Of a stretch of DNA of 64,000 nt, positions 15,375-23,518 are shown in pieces (the first letter of the stretch is position 1; each line of letters begins with the position of its first letter). The stretch is taken from positions 3,417,625 to 3,481,624 of the forward strand of contig NZ_CM001368.1 of NCBI RefSeq assembly GCF_000177215.2, read 5' to 3'. The position numbers and the translations under genes were made by a program. The notes under the pieces are model-generated. The model saw only the letters and a list, made by a program, of their open reading frames with translations, was not told the origin of the DNA and did not search any database. This stretch comes from Solidesulfovibrio carbinoliphilus subsp. oakridgensis. GTDB taxonomy: Bacteria > Desulfobacterota > Desulfovibrionia > Desulfovibrionales > Desulfovibrionaceae.

Positions 15375-16094
15375 ATGGCCCAGCCCATGAAATTGAGCTT
15401 CACCCAGGACGTGGCCGAGACCTCGCCGGCCAAGCGCGAGGCGGTGGGGGCCCTGCGCATCACCGCCGACGGGCGCAAGTTCCGTTACGCCAGGGCCGGC
15501 GGCACGGCGCTTGCGGCCGGCACGCTGGGCTTGGCCCCGGCCGCCGTGGCCGAGCATCAGCACCTGGCCGCCGGTCCGGCCGCCGTCGGCGACCGGGTCT
15601 TGTCGCTCACTGTCGGCGCCGCGCCCGTGGTGGAAAACGCCTACGAAGACGGGTTCTTGCAGGTGGCCGAGGCCGACGGCCGGGGCCGGCAGTACCGCAT
15701 CCTGTCCAACACCGCCTGCCCGGGCGGCGGCACGGTCATCCTGACCCTGGCCGAACCCGTGCGGGCCGCGCTTACCGCCGACTCCAAGGTGTCGCTCGTG
15801 CCTTCGCCCTGGGCCGGGGTCGCCGCCTCGGCCACGGAGGAGAACCTGCCGGCCGGGGTCGCGCCCTGCGACGTGCCGGCCGGGCACTACTACTTCGCCC
15901 AGACCGGCGGCGTGGCCTGCTGCCTGGCCGGGGGCGCGGCCCCCATCGGGGCCATGCTGGTGCCCGGGGCCACGGCCGGGAGCCTGGCCGCCATGAATAC
16001 CACCCTGGACGTGGACCAGCCCGTGGCTGGCGTGGCCTTTGCCGCTGCCGCCACCGCCGGCCGCCACCAGCCCTGCTTCCTGACCCTCGACTAG
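15375..16094 (+). CDS. Virion protein after major capsid, possible head decoration
   Basis: A 239-residue, Ala/Gly-rich, beta-strand-rich protein (KLSFTQDVAETSPAKREAVG at the start, FRYARAGGTALAAGT, QYRILSNTACPGGGTVILTL). The length, lack of charge clusters and repeated short strands suggest an outer-surface or decoration protein, and such genes often follow the major capsid gene. AAAGGAGG lies seven bases before ATG 15375. It is separated from the capsid gene by the two repeat elements, so its expression may be set apart from that of the capsid. I do not recognise a named family; role is inference from place. Confidence 0.55.
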   Translation: MAQPMKLSFTQDVAETSPAKREAVGALRITADGRKFRYARAGGTALAAGTLGLAPAAVAEHQHLAAGPAAVGDRVLSLTVGAAPVVENAYEDGFLQVAEADGRGRQYRILSNTACPGGGTVILTLAEPVRAALTADSKVSLVPSPWAGVAASATEENLPAGVAPCDVPAGHYYFAQTGGVACCLAGGAAPIGAMLVPGATAGSLAAMNTTLDVDQPVAGVAFAAAATAGRHQPCFLTLD

Positions 16095-16106
16095 GCCGTC
16101 GCCTGA

Positions 16107-16135
16107 CCGGACCCGCGCCCCGGGCGCGGGTCCGG
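16107..16135 (+). terminator. GC hairpin between virion genes
   Basis: Perfect 12-bp stem CCGGACCCGCGC (16107-16118) / GCGCGGGTCCGG (16124-16135), with only CCTT after it and no U-tract. It follows the stop at 16094 and may attenuate or stabilise the upstream message. Confidence 0.4.
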
Positions 16136-16168
16136 CCCTTCGCGGCACAACGAACAAGGGAGAACGAC

Positions 16169-16900
16169 ATGGCCGAGGCTCACATTTCCCTGCCCCGGGC
16201 GGCGGCCGAAGGGCTGCGCGTTGCCTGCCCGGACACCCTGGCCGGCCTTGTGGCCGAAGTGGCCGGCATCCTGGCCGATCCGGCTGTGGCCGAGGAGGAG
16301 ATCGCCCGGGCCCTGGCCCGCGGCCTTTTCGCCGTGGCCGGCCGGGTCCGCCTGCCGTGGCTTGCGGCCGAGGCCCGGCTGCCCTTCGGACCGGGGCAGG
16401 GGGACGCCGCGCTGCCGGCGGACCTGCAGCATGGCCCGACCGATGCCTTCCTCCTCCCCGGGCGTTGCCGGGTCCGGGTCCTGCCGGACCTGGCGACGCT
16501 GCGGCGGTCCGTGCGCTACGGGGCCAGGGGCCGCATCCGGGTGGCCGCGGCCGGGGCGGGACGCCTCTTTGTCCGGCCCGTGCCCGTGACGGCGGTCGAG
16601 GTGGTCCTTTCCTACCACCGGTTGCCGGACACGCTCGTCGCGCCGTCGGACCGGCCGGCCTGCTTGCCGCCGCATCTGGCCGGACCGCTTCTTGTCAGCT
16701 TCGCCTGCCGGGAATGCTTCGAGCGTCTGGAGGAGGGGGCCGGCGGGAAAAAGATCCAGACCACGGCCTACGGCGTCCGTTTCGACGCGGCCCTGGCCGA
16801 ACTGCTGGCCCTGTGCCGGCCGTCCGTTTTTCAGGACGAGCCCGTGGACTTGCCCGTTGTCGGAGAGAGTTCCTACGCTTTCGGGGAGGACTGGCCGTGA
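16169..16900 (+). CDS. Putative head-tail connector/adaptor protein
   Basis: A 243-residue protein. The C-terminal half reads LPDTLVAPSDRPACLPPHLA, then LLVSFACRECFERLEEG, then GKKIQTTAYGVRFDAALAEL. The order of a loop with 'LPDTLV.P.D.P..LP..L', a helix 'LL..FA..E.FE..E', and a second helix 'A..Y...F..AL.EL' is what I expect of phage adaptor proteins that sit under the portal. AAGGGAG precedes ATG 16169. The stop overlaps the GTG of the next gene (GTGA). Function is inferred from this pattern and from its place after the capsid genes. Confidence 0.5.
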   Translation: MAEAHISLPRAAAEGLRVACPDTLAGLVAEVAGILADPAVAEEEIARALARGLFAVAGRVRLPWLAAEARLPFGPGQGDAALPADLQHGPTDAFLLPGRCRVRVLPDLATLRRSVRYGARGRIRVAAAGAGRLFVRPVPVTAVEVVLSYHRLPDTLVAPSDRPACLPPHLAGPLLVSFACRECFERLEEGAGGKKIQTTAYGVRFDAALAELLALCRPSVFQDEPVDLPVVGESSYAFGEDWP

Positions 16901-17808
16901 GTCCGGACTGCCGCTTCACCGTCTGTCTCGGCCTTGGCACGTCCGCCTCGCCGGCGGGCCTGGTCTGCGACCCGGCTTCCGGCCGCTATGAACTGGCCGA
17001 GGCCGTCAACGTCGAAGTGGCGGCCGGCCGGATCGTCCGCCGGCCGGGGATGATCCGCCTGTCGGACACGGGATTTGCCGACCTCTTTTCCGACGGCCCG
17101 AATCTCTACGGGGTGCGGGACGGTGGCCTCTGGCACATCCCGGACCAGGGCGGGCCGCGTCTCTTGCGGGACGGGCTCACGCCCGGGGCCCGGATGGCCT
17201 TTGTGGCCGTCGGCGGCACGGTCTACTTCGCCAACGGCCACGAAACCGGCCGCATCCGCGACGGCGTGGCCACGGACTGGAAGAGCGCGGGGGCCTACCC
17301 CGGCCCGGACCGGTCCGGCCGGTACGTGCCGCCGCCGGCCGGGCATCTGCTCGCCGCCTTTGCCGGCCGGATCTTCCTCGCCTGCGGCAGCCTCGTCCGG
17401 TTCACCGAAGGGGCCGGGCTCTTGGAGTGGGTCGATTCCCTGGCCGGGTTCCTGCCGCCGGCCACCGGCCGGGTGCGGCTCCTGGCCCCGGTCACGGGCG
17501 GCCTTTTCATCGGGGACGACGCCGGCGTGGTCTTTGCCGCCGGCACGGACCCCAAAACCATGGCCTTCGCCCGGGTCTGCCCGGCCCCGCCCCTGCCCGG
17601 GAGCGAGGTCCTGCTGCCGGCCGGCCGGCGCGAGGCCGTGGCCGGCCGGGACCTCTGCGGCGACGCGGTCCTGTGGGCCGCACCCGACGGCCTCTACTGC
17701 GGACTGGCTTCGGGCCGGGTCAGCCGGCTGGCCGCGGCCAACATCCCGGCCGCTTGCGCCGTGGCCGTGGCCGACCATGGCCGCTACCGCCTCTATTGCA
17801 GCGAATAA
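16897..17808 (+). CDS. Virion protein with beta-propeller-like repeats, possible stopper/tail hub
   Basis: A 303-residue protein starting at GTG 16897, overlapping the previous stop by four bases. After a short head (FTVCLGLGTSASPAGLV) it reads EAVNVEVAAGRIVRRPGMIR, a phrase also typical of packaged-DNA stabilisation proteins of podoviruses, where it opens a beta-propeller. Then come repeated units of about 45 residues with VGGTVYFANGH, AAFAGRIFLACGS, PVTGGLFIGDDAG and AAPDGLYCGLASG, consistent with propeller blades. No enzymatic motif is seen. Placement after the connector supports a portal-closing or tail-hub role, but this is inference. Confidence 0.5.
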   Translation: MSPDCRFTVCLGLGTSASPAGLVCDPASGRYELAEAVNVEVAAGRIVRRPGMIRLSDTGFADLFSDGPNLYGVRDGGLWHIPDQGGPRLLRDGLTPGARMAFVAVGGTVYFANGHETGRIRDGVATDWKSAGAYPGPDRSGRYVPPPAGHLLAAFAGRIFLACGSLVRFTEGAGLLEWVDSLAGFLPPATGRVRLLAPVTGGLFIGDDAGVVFAAGTDPKTMAFARVCPAPPLPGSEVLLPAGRREAVAGRDLCGDAVLWAAPDGLYCGLASGRVSRLAAANIPAACAVAVADHGRYRLYCSE

Positions 17809-17845
17809 GGCACGATTTCCGCAACCTTTTGCCAAGGAGAGCCCC

Positions 17846-18304
17846 ATGGCCCTGCGTCTTTCCACCGGTCTTCGCAACAAGCTGCTCGGCACCCAGGGAC
17901 TGAAGACCATCATGCAAAACGGCGTCATCCGCATCTATCCGGGCGTGCAGCCGGCCAGCGCCGACGATGCCGAGGGGGCCACCCACCTGATCGAGGTGAC
18001 CGTCTCCTCGGGCGCCTTCACCCCGGGCACGGCCACCAATGGCCTGAACTTCGCCGACCCGGCCGCCGGGGCCTGCGCCAAGACCACGGCCGAAGTCTGG
18101 TCCGGCGCGGCGGCGGCCACGGGCACGGCCGGCTGGTTCCGTTTCTACGCCAACGACCGGACCACCGGTGCGGACGCCAGCCACGCCCGCTTCGACGGCT
18201 CGGTCTCGACCTCCGGGGCCCAGCTCAACATGTCGAGCACGGCTATCACCGCCGGAGCCACCACCACCATCGACAGCTTCACCGTGACCATGCCGGCCTC
18301 GTAG
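17846..18304 (+). CDS. Small beta-rich virion protein
   Basis: A 152-residue protein beginning MALRLSTGLRNKLLGTQGLK, followed by short strands rich in Thr/Ser/Ala/Gly (VIRIYPGVQPASADDAEG, GTAGWFRFYANDR, STSGAQLNMSSTAITAG). Basic helix plus an immunoglobulin-like beta domain is common among minor tail proteins. AAGGAG lies seven bases before ATG 17846. A composite repeat copy lies between it and the next gene. I do not know its family name or exact role. Confidence 0.55.
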   Translation: MALRLSTGLRNKLLGTQGLKTIMQNGVIRIYPGVQPASADDAEGATHLIEVTVSSGAFTPGTATNGLNFADPAAGACAKTTAEVWSGAAAATGTAGWFRFYANDRTTGADASHARFDGSVSTSGAQLNMSSTAITAGATTTIDSFTVTMPAS

Positions 18305-18336
18305 GAGAATCGTGTCCAAAAAGAGCTGGCCTATCG

Positions 18337-18386
18337 GGGCTGCGCCCCGGACCACGCCGGGGGGAATCATCCCCCCGGCCCCGGGG
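18337..18386. repeat. GC-rich composite repeat, copy 6 (core only)
   Basis: Contains GGGGCTGCGCCCC, then CCGGGGGGAATCATCCCCCC and GGCCCCGGGG. The centre is GAATCATC, one base different from the GATCATC of other copies. It lies between two virion genes on the plus strand, 32 bases after the first one's stop. Confidence 0.7.
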
Positions 18387-18425
18387 TGGTGAAACAAGCA
18401 CGCCGGACGCAGCCGGAGGGAAGCC

Positions 18426-18986
18426 ATGTCCGATATCTATCCGCTCGCCATGCACTGCCGGTTCGAGGGCTTTCCGGCCCGCGTCCGGGTCGTGTGCGGC
18501 CGGGCGTTTTCCGAGGCCCGGAGCACGCCCTTTTCCTTCGGCAGCCGGGTGGACCTGTCCCGGACGCCGCAAAGCGGGGTGCCGGCCGGAGCGCTCGTTC
18601 CCGGCGAGCCCCTGCCGGCCCTGGAAACCGTCTATGCCGACACCGGCGACGACCACGTCTTCCACCTCAAAGTGGCCCACTACGGCTACGGCCGGTTCTA
18701 CCAGGCGGCGGCCGGGGACGCCTGCTACACCCTGGCCCTTGTCAAGGGCCTGCGGGTCGAGGCCCTTGGCATCTGCCGCTCCTTCGAGACGGTCGACATC
18801 TGGGAGACCCGGATTCCGGCCGCAACCGACCTGTCCGCCGTCCCGGTAGCATCGCCCGGGGCGGTGGTGGTCCAGGACGCGGACCCGGGCACCGGCGTGG
18901 TCTGGTTCGTCGGCGACATGCCGGGCGAGGGCTTGGTCGTGCGCGGCAGCCTCCAGCTCGGTGGTCAGGTCCACCTCCAAATCTAG
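18426..18986 (+). CDS. Virion-module protein, hypothetical (186 aa)
   Basis: A beta-rich protein with an aromatic middle (HVFHLKVAHYGYGRFYQAA, then CYTLALVKGLRVEAL) and a C-terminal segment (VVWFVGDMPGEGLVVRGSLQ). No membrane segment, no recognised catalytic motif. ATG 18426 follows GGAGGGAAGCC. The next gene starts nine bases after its stop, so the two are coupled. Likely a tail or appendage component by position only. Confidence 0.55.
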   Translation: MSDIYPLAMHCRFEGFPARVRVVCGRAFSEARSTPFSFGSRVDLSRTPQSGVPAGALVPGEPLPALETVYADTGDDHVFHLKVAHYGYGRFYQAAAGDACYTLALVKGLRVEALGICRSFETVDIWETRIPAATDLSAVPVASPGAVVVQDADPGTGVVWFVGDMPGEGLVVRGSLQLGGQVHLQI

Positions 18987-18995
18987 GAAGGCGCC

Positions 18996-19661
18996 ATGCA
19001 ACGCTTCATGCTCTACCACCAGACCGAGGGCGGCCTGCTCACGGTCGCGCCGGACCTGTCCGCCCCGGACGTCTACCGGGATCTGCTTTTTGTGCGCCGC
19101 CCGGAAGACGTCTTCGGCCATGTGCCGGCGGACGAGGACGGGCTCATCCTCACGCGGGGCGAGGTCTTCTACTCCACCTGCGGGGTGGTGGAACCGGCGG
19201 CCGTGCGCAACCGGTCCATCGGCAACGGGAACATGGAAAACGCCTGCTGGAGTCCCGATCCGCGAAACGCCACCCCGGAATACGTGGGCGTGCGCTTCGA
19301 CCAGCCGGCCCGGGTGACCGGCTTCCAGTTTGCGACCAATGTCTCGAACGCCGTCAACTGCCCCTACGGGGCCGGCCCCTGCGGCCACCCGACCAGTTTC
19401 GCCCTGGAAGGTTCCAACGACGAGGCCAATTGGACCCGGCTCCTCACGATGACGGACTTTACCGGCATGCGCGAGGCCCACCAGAGCCCCTTTCCCACGG
19501 AAAACGCCTCGTGGTGGGCCGACGGGGTCTTTCTCTCCGACCGTATGGACATTGCCGACAGCCACTACTTCCTGGCCTACAGGCTCGTGGTCTCGGCCTT
19601 CAAGCCGGACATCCACGGCAACTACAGCATCGTGGAACTCGTCCTTTACGGTGGATTCTAG
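18996..19661 (+). CDS. Virion protein with F5/8 type C (discoidin)-like domain
   Basis: A 221-residue protein. From about residue 70 to the end it reads like a galactose-binding, discoidin-type beta-sandwich: TPEYVGVRFDQPARVTGFQF, FALEGSNDEANWTRLLTM, and at the end HYFLAYRLVVSAFK.. IVELVLYGGF. The phrases 'ALEGSND..NW..L' and 'YRL.V' are diagnostic of the F5/8-C family, which binds sugars or cell surfaces. In a virion this suggests host-surface attachment. The first 65 residues (LYHQTEGGLLTVAPDLSAPD) probably attach it to the tail. ATG 18996 is preceded by a weak GGAAGGCGCC site. Confidence 0.7.
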   Translation: MQRFMLYHQTEGGLLTVAPDLSAPDVYRDLLFVRRPEDVFGHVPADEDGLILTRGEVFYSTCGVVEPAAVRNRSIGNGNMENACWSPDPRNATPEYVGVRFDQPARVTGFQFATNVSNAVNCPYGAGPCGHPTSFALEGSNDEANWTRLLTMTDFTGMREAHQSPFPTENASWWADGVFLSDRMDIADSHYFLAYRLVVSAFKPDIHGNYSIVELVLYGGF

Positions 19662-19724
19662 GGCCGTTCCGGTTCGCGCGGCCACAACCCGTTTGACAAC
19701 ACTTTTTCCTCGCAGGGGGTGCCC

Positions 19725-19931
19725 ATGGATGCCGTGACAGGACAAGGCCCAGGACCGGTTCCCGCCCTGGTGACGCCGGCCGTGCGCGAGGCCCTCCGGG
19801 CCGCAAGCGTCGGGGCCGGGGCCGACGTTTCCGGCCGGGTCGCGCCGCCGGGGCCCTTTGCCGGCCTGCGCGTCCGCCTCGTGCCGGACGGGGACGCCGC
19901 CCTTCCCGGGAGGCCCCATGCCCGTCCTTGA
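19725..19931 (+). CDS. Small virion-module protein (68 aa), hypothetical
   Basis: A 68-residue Pro/Ala/Val-rich protein (TGQGPGPVPALVTPAVREAL) ending GRPHARP. AGGGGGTGCCC precedes ATG 19725. Its 3' end overlaps the start of the next gene by 14 bases, and that gene's ribosome site lies inside it, so it may serve mainly as a coupling leader. No domain is recognised. Confidence 0.5.
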   Translation: MDAVTGQGPGPVPALVTPAVREALRAASVGAGADVSGRVAPPGPFAGLRVRLVPDGDAALPGRPHARP

Positions 19932-21639
19932 AGACTACCTCTTTTCCATGGAGGCCCTGCCCGAGGAGGTGGTCCACGGCTCGGGACTGGCCCCGCTGTG
20001 GCTTTGCGCCTCGGGCACCGGCACCTGCGGCGTGACCACCGCCGGAGACGGAATCCGCCTGCCGCTCCCGACCGTATCGGCCGCCGGCTCCTGGCGGCCC
20101 ATAGGCGTTTGTCCGCTTCCGCTGCCGGTGGCCGGGGCCGGGACTTATGGCTGGCATCCGGCCTGGGGCGGGATCGACCTGCCGGCCCTGGCCGCCCTTG
20201 GCCTGGCTTCGCTGCCGCTTCGGGTCGAGGCGGCCCTCACGTCCCTTTTCGCCCTGGCCGGGGCCGGGGCCGGGGCCGGCATCGGCTGGCCGGCCATGGC
20301 TTCCCTGGCCGGGACCGGAGCCACGGGCGGGGCCAGCCTTCCGGCCTGGATCGGCCAGGCCACCTCCGACCTGGACCGGCGGGGCGGGGCCTGGTGCGGC
20401 CTGCCGGTCCTGGCCGCCAAGGGGCTCGATTGCAGCCTAGCCAGTCCGGTCACGGCCGGCCTCGGCTCGGAGGCGGTGGTCCGGCTTCTCTGCCAGGGCG
20501 ACCCGGACATGGCACTGGCGGCCCGGGCCCTGGCCGGCGGAGCGGTCGGGGTGGCGGACGACGACGCCGTGGCCGGGGCCCTGCTGGCCGGGGTGGCCGC
20601 GTCGCTCGCCTACGTCGAGGACGGCGGGGCGGGGGTGGACGTCTGGACCTGTGCGCTCGCCACCTACTTTCGGGGCTCCGGCGACTGCGAGGACGGGGCG
20701 ATCCTGCTCCACGGCCTGCTCCTGGCCGCCGGGTTGCCGGCGGACCGGCTGGTCACGGCCTTTGGCCGGGTGGGGATCGACCGGGTGGGGCACTCGTGGG
20801 TGGCCTACCGAAGGCTGAGCGACGGCCGGTGGACGGCCCTCGACTGGACACTTGGCGCGTCGCAGGGGCCGGTGTCCGGCCTGCCTGTCCTTGGCGAGTC
20901 GGCCTTTTTCGCCGTGGTCGACTACGCCCTGACGACCGGGGCCTTTTTCTCGGTGCGTGAGGACGCGGCCGTCTTTTTCGCCCGGTCCGAGGCCGAGGGC
21001 GTCGTCCTGCCCCGGATCACGGTCGCGGCCGCAGGCTCGCTCGGGGCCCGGGGTGGCGTGTCCCTTGCGCCCGGCTGGCTGGTCTGCCGGGCCGTGACAG
21101 GGGCGGCCGGCGACTGCCGGTGGGTCCGGGCCGGGGCCACGGGCACGGCCGGATCGGTCGTTGGCGCGGCGACGGTGCCGGTTCCGGACATGCTCGCCCT
21201 GGCCGGGGCCGTTGGCCTGGCCGGGATGGCGACGCCCGAGGTGGCCGGCGCCGGCGGCGGCAACGGGCGGGCCGGGCTGGCCCTGCCCCGGGCGGCCTGC
21301 TCGGGCGCGGCCACGGTCGCGGCCCTGGTCGCCGGCCGTCTGGCCCTGTCCCGGGCGCGGGCGGCCAGCACGGGTCTTTGCGGCCTCCTTGGCGGCGGCG
21401 TGTGCCGCCTGCCCCGGCCCCGGGCGGTCGCCACCGGCCTGCCCGGCCTGACGGGCGTCGTCGGGCCGGACGGCATGGTTTTGCCCGTGCCGTCCTGCCT
21501 GGGGCACGACGGCCTGGGTGGGCAGGGGACGGGACAGGCGGCCATGGCCGGATGTATCGCCGAGGGACGGGGCCGGGCCGGCGGGGCAGGCCTCGGGGCA
21601 TACGTGTTTGCCCGCGCCAGCGGGGAGGAGTGGACATGA
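19918..21639 (+). CDS. Large virion protein with transglutaminase-like cysteine peptidase domain
   Basis: A 573-residue protein. The middle carries a transglutaminase-like fold: helix with ATYFRGSGDCEDGAILLHGL (Cys257), then RVGHSWVAYRRLSDG (His292), then WTALDWTLG (Asp309). Cys, His and Asp spaced 35 and 17 residues apart are the papain-like triad of this superfamily, which includes peptidases and amide-crosslinking enzymes. The N-terminal third and C-terminal third are long Ala/Gly/Leu-rich low-complexity stretches (LFALAGAGAGAGIGWPAM), unlike typical enzymes. ATG 19918 has GGGAGG four bases before it; a longer frame upstream overlaps the 68-residue gene. In the virion it might process or crosslink tail parts, or cut peptide stems during entry; substrate unknown. 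Confidence 0.7.
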   Translation: MPVLEDYLFSMEALPEEVVHGSGLAPLWLCASGTGTCGVTTAGDGIRLPLPTVSAAGSWRPIGVCPLPLPVAGAGTYGWHPAWGGIDLPALAALGLASLPLRVEAALTSLFALAGAGAGAGIGWPAMASLAGTGATGGASLPAWIGQATSDLDRRGGAWCGLPVLAAKGLDCSLASPVTAGLGSEAVVRLLCQGDPDMALAARALAGGAVGVADDDAVAGALLAGVAASLAYVEDGGAGVDVWTCALATYFRGSGDCEDGAILLHGLLLAAGLPADRLVTAFGRVGIDRVGHSWVAYRRLSDGRWTALDWTLGASQGPVSGLPVLGESAFFAVVDYALTTGAFFSVREDAAVFFARSEAEGVVLPRITVAAAGSLGARGGVSLAPGWLVCRAVTGAAGDCRWVRAGATGTAGSVVGAATVPVPDMLALAGAVGLAGMATPEVAGAGGGNGRAGLALPRAACSGAATVAALVAGRLALSRARAASTGLCGLLGGGVCRLPRPRAVATGLPGLTGVVGPDGMVLPVPSCLGHDGLGGQGTGQAAMAGCIAEGRGRAGGAGLGAYVFARASGEEWT

Positions 21640-22103
21640 GCGGCATCGGTTTTTCCCTGGAACTGGAGAGCGGGGCCCTCACCTGCCTGGCCGGGCCGGC
21701 CGTGGTCGCGGCCTGCCGCCACGGCGGCCGGACCGTGGTCTCGGACGGAGCCCGTCTCTACCATTTGGGCGGGAACGACGACGACGGCGCGGCCATTCCC
21801 TGGCGGCTGGCCCTGCCGGCCACGGACGGCGGCCTGCCTGGGCCGAAGAGGCTCACGCACGTGGCCCAGGAGGGGACCCTTGGCGGCGAGGCGGCGGTGG
21901 CGGCCGCAAGCGAGGCCGGTGCGGCCCTTGACGGCGTGGCCGGCCCGTCCGGAGAACCCGGCCTGCCCGGCCGGGCCGTGGCCCGGCTCGGTCGCGGCTC
22001 TGGGACCACCTGGCGGGTGGCCCTGGCCGGAACCGACGGCGGGGCCCTCGATCTCGGGGCCGTCGTCCTTGCCCTCGTGTCCCTGGACCGGAGGCCGGCG
22101 TGA
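21636..22103 (+). CDS. Virion-module protein, hypothetical (155 aa)
   Basis: Starts in an ATGA overlap with the transglutaminase-like gene. It alternates hydrophobic strands and Gly/Ala/Asp-rich turns (GRTVVSDGARLYHLGGNDD, RVALAGTDGGALDLGAVVLA) and looks beta-structured. No known family. GGGGAGGAG lies five bases before the start. Its stop overlaps the GTG of the following gene, continuing the chain of coupled genes. Confidence 0.55.
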   Translation: MSGIGFSLELESGALTCLAGPAVVAACRHGGRTVVSDGARLYHLGGNDDDGAAIPWRLALPATDGGLPGPKRLTHVAQEGTLGGEAAVAAASEAGAALDGVAGPSGEPGLPGRAVARLGRGSGTTWRVALAGTDGGALDLGAVVLALVSLDRRPA

Positions 22104-23518
22104 ACGCGGATTTTCGGCCGACCGTGCGCCTGCGGTTTGATGGCGACGCCGACGCCCTGGCCGGCCTGCGGGGGACGGCTTTGCGGGAACTTGACGCCAT
22201 GCGCCGGGAAAACGTCTTCGATCTGCCGGTCTACGGCCGCCACCTGCGTCTGCCCGGCGGGGAGGCCATCGTGTGCAGCCGGATCGGCCTGCTGGAGACG
22301 GTCACGATCCGGGCCCCGGGAGCGGGGGAGCGGCGTCCGTCCGGCCGGACCGCCTTGCCGGCCCTTCCCGATCCGGAAGGGTATTTTTACGCCATCCCCG
22401 GCTGCCTGGCCCGGTACGAGGGCCTGTCCAGCCTCGGCAACGCCGTCGAGGACGGGCCGCTCGCCGGCTGGACCGTCGGTCTTGGGGCCGACGTCGCCGT
22501 GGTCACGGCCTCCCGGGCCGGGCTGCCCGAACCGCCGGGCCTGCCCGCCGCCGGCATCGGCCGGGAGCTTGGCGTCTTCGTCCTGCCGGGCGGCGCGGCC
22601 TCGGGCCTGCTCTTTGGCCGCGACCACATTCCGGACGCGGCTCCCTTTTCCGTCAGCTGCCTGGTCCGGCTGCGGGAGCCGCTCGCCTATGACGACACCT
22701 ACGACGCGAGAGGCGTGCTGAACCCGTTTCGGGCTTATTTCCTCCAAAGCGCCGACGGCCGGGACTTCACCTGGGACTGCCCGGGCAGCATTTCGCCGCT
22801 TCTCGGCTTCTGCTCGCCCCACCTCCACCCGGACTGGGTCGAGATCGTCACCTATCCCTGGGCCCCGTGGAACCAGGATTTCGCCGCCAACACCGAACTT
22901 CTCGCCGGGGCCAAACGGGCGGACACGGCCTGCCCGGGCGCGCCGCCCCTGGCCGGGGAGGCCTACCGGGACGCGGTCGGAAACGCCTATCCCCACCCGT
23001 CGGGCTTTGTCGTCGGGCTCCAGGCGGCCGGGCTCTTCGTCTACAACGGCAACCGGCTCCTCGGGGCGCGCCTGTCCCACTTCGAGACCCAGACCGGCTA
23101 TGTCCCGGCCCTGTCCGACCCCCTGGAGTGCGGCGTGTGGCACCACGCGGTCCTGACCCACGAGGCGGACGGCGCGGTCACCTTGTACCTGGCCCGCGAG
23201 GACCGGGCCGAAGCCGACGCCTACGCCGGCGTCCAGCCCCTTTGCGCCATGGACGCGGCTTGCACCTGGCAGGCCAGCGGGGTCAACGCCTGGACCCTTC
23301 GCAACGGCCGCACCGGCCAGGCCATCGGCGCCTATCGCATGAATCCGGCCATGGACGTGGCTTTGCCCCGTTTCTTCGACTACGCCCTGTCCCCCGGCCA
23401 GGCCTCCCTGCTCCAGCTCGAGGCCCTGGCCGGACTGTTCGTGGCCGACGACCACGAGGTGGCCCGGGCGGCCGGCGCCGGACTGACGCCGATCATCATC
23501 GAAAAGGAGGCCTTATGA
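22100..23518 (+). CDS. Virion protein with LamG/concanavalin-like lectin region
   Basis: A 472-residue protein read from GTG 22100, coupled to the previous gene. The C-terminal half shows a jelly-roll lectin pattern: PFSVSCLVRLREPLAYDD, FVVGLQAAGLFVYNGNRLLG, GVWHHAVLTHEADGAVTLYL and a closing strand RFFDYALSPGQASLLQLEAL. The phrase 'G.WHH.V.T...DG.V.LY' is typical of LamG and related carbohydrate-binding sandwiches. The N-terminal 150 residues are likely a structural attachment domain. Together with the F5/8-C-like and C-type-lectin proteins it makes three candidate surface-binding proteins in one module. Confidence 0.6.
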   Translation: MNADFRPTVRLRFDGDADALAGLRGTALRELDAMRRENVFDLPVYGRHLRLPGGEAIVCSRIGLLETVTIRAPGAGERRPSGRTALPALPDPEGYFYAIPGCLARYEGLSSLGNAVEDGPLAGWTVGLGADVAVVTASRAGLPEPPGLPAAGIGRELGVFVLPGGAASGLLFGRDHIPDAAPFSVSCLVRLREPLAYDDTYDARGVLNPFRAYFLQSADGRDFTWDCPGSISPLLGFCSPHLHPDWVEIVTYPWAPWNQDFAANTELLAGAKRADTACPGAPPLAGEAYRDAVGNAYPHPSGFVVGLQAAGLFVYNGNRLLGARLSHFETQTGYVPALSDPLECGVWHHAVLTHEADGAVTLYLAREDRAEADAYAGVQPLCAMDAACTWQASGVNAWTLRNGRTGQAIGAYRMNPAMDVALPRFFDYALSPGQASLLQLEALAGLFVADDHEVARAAGAGLTPIIIEKEAL

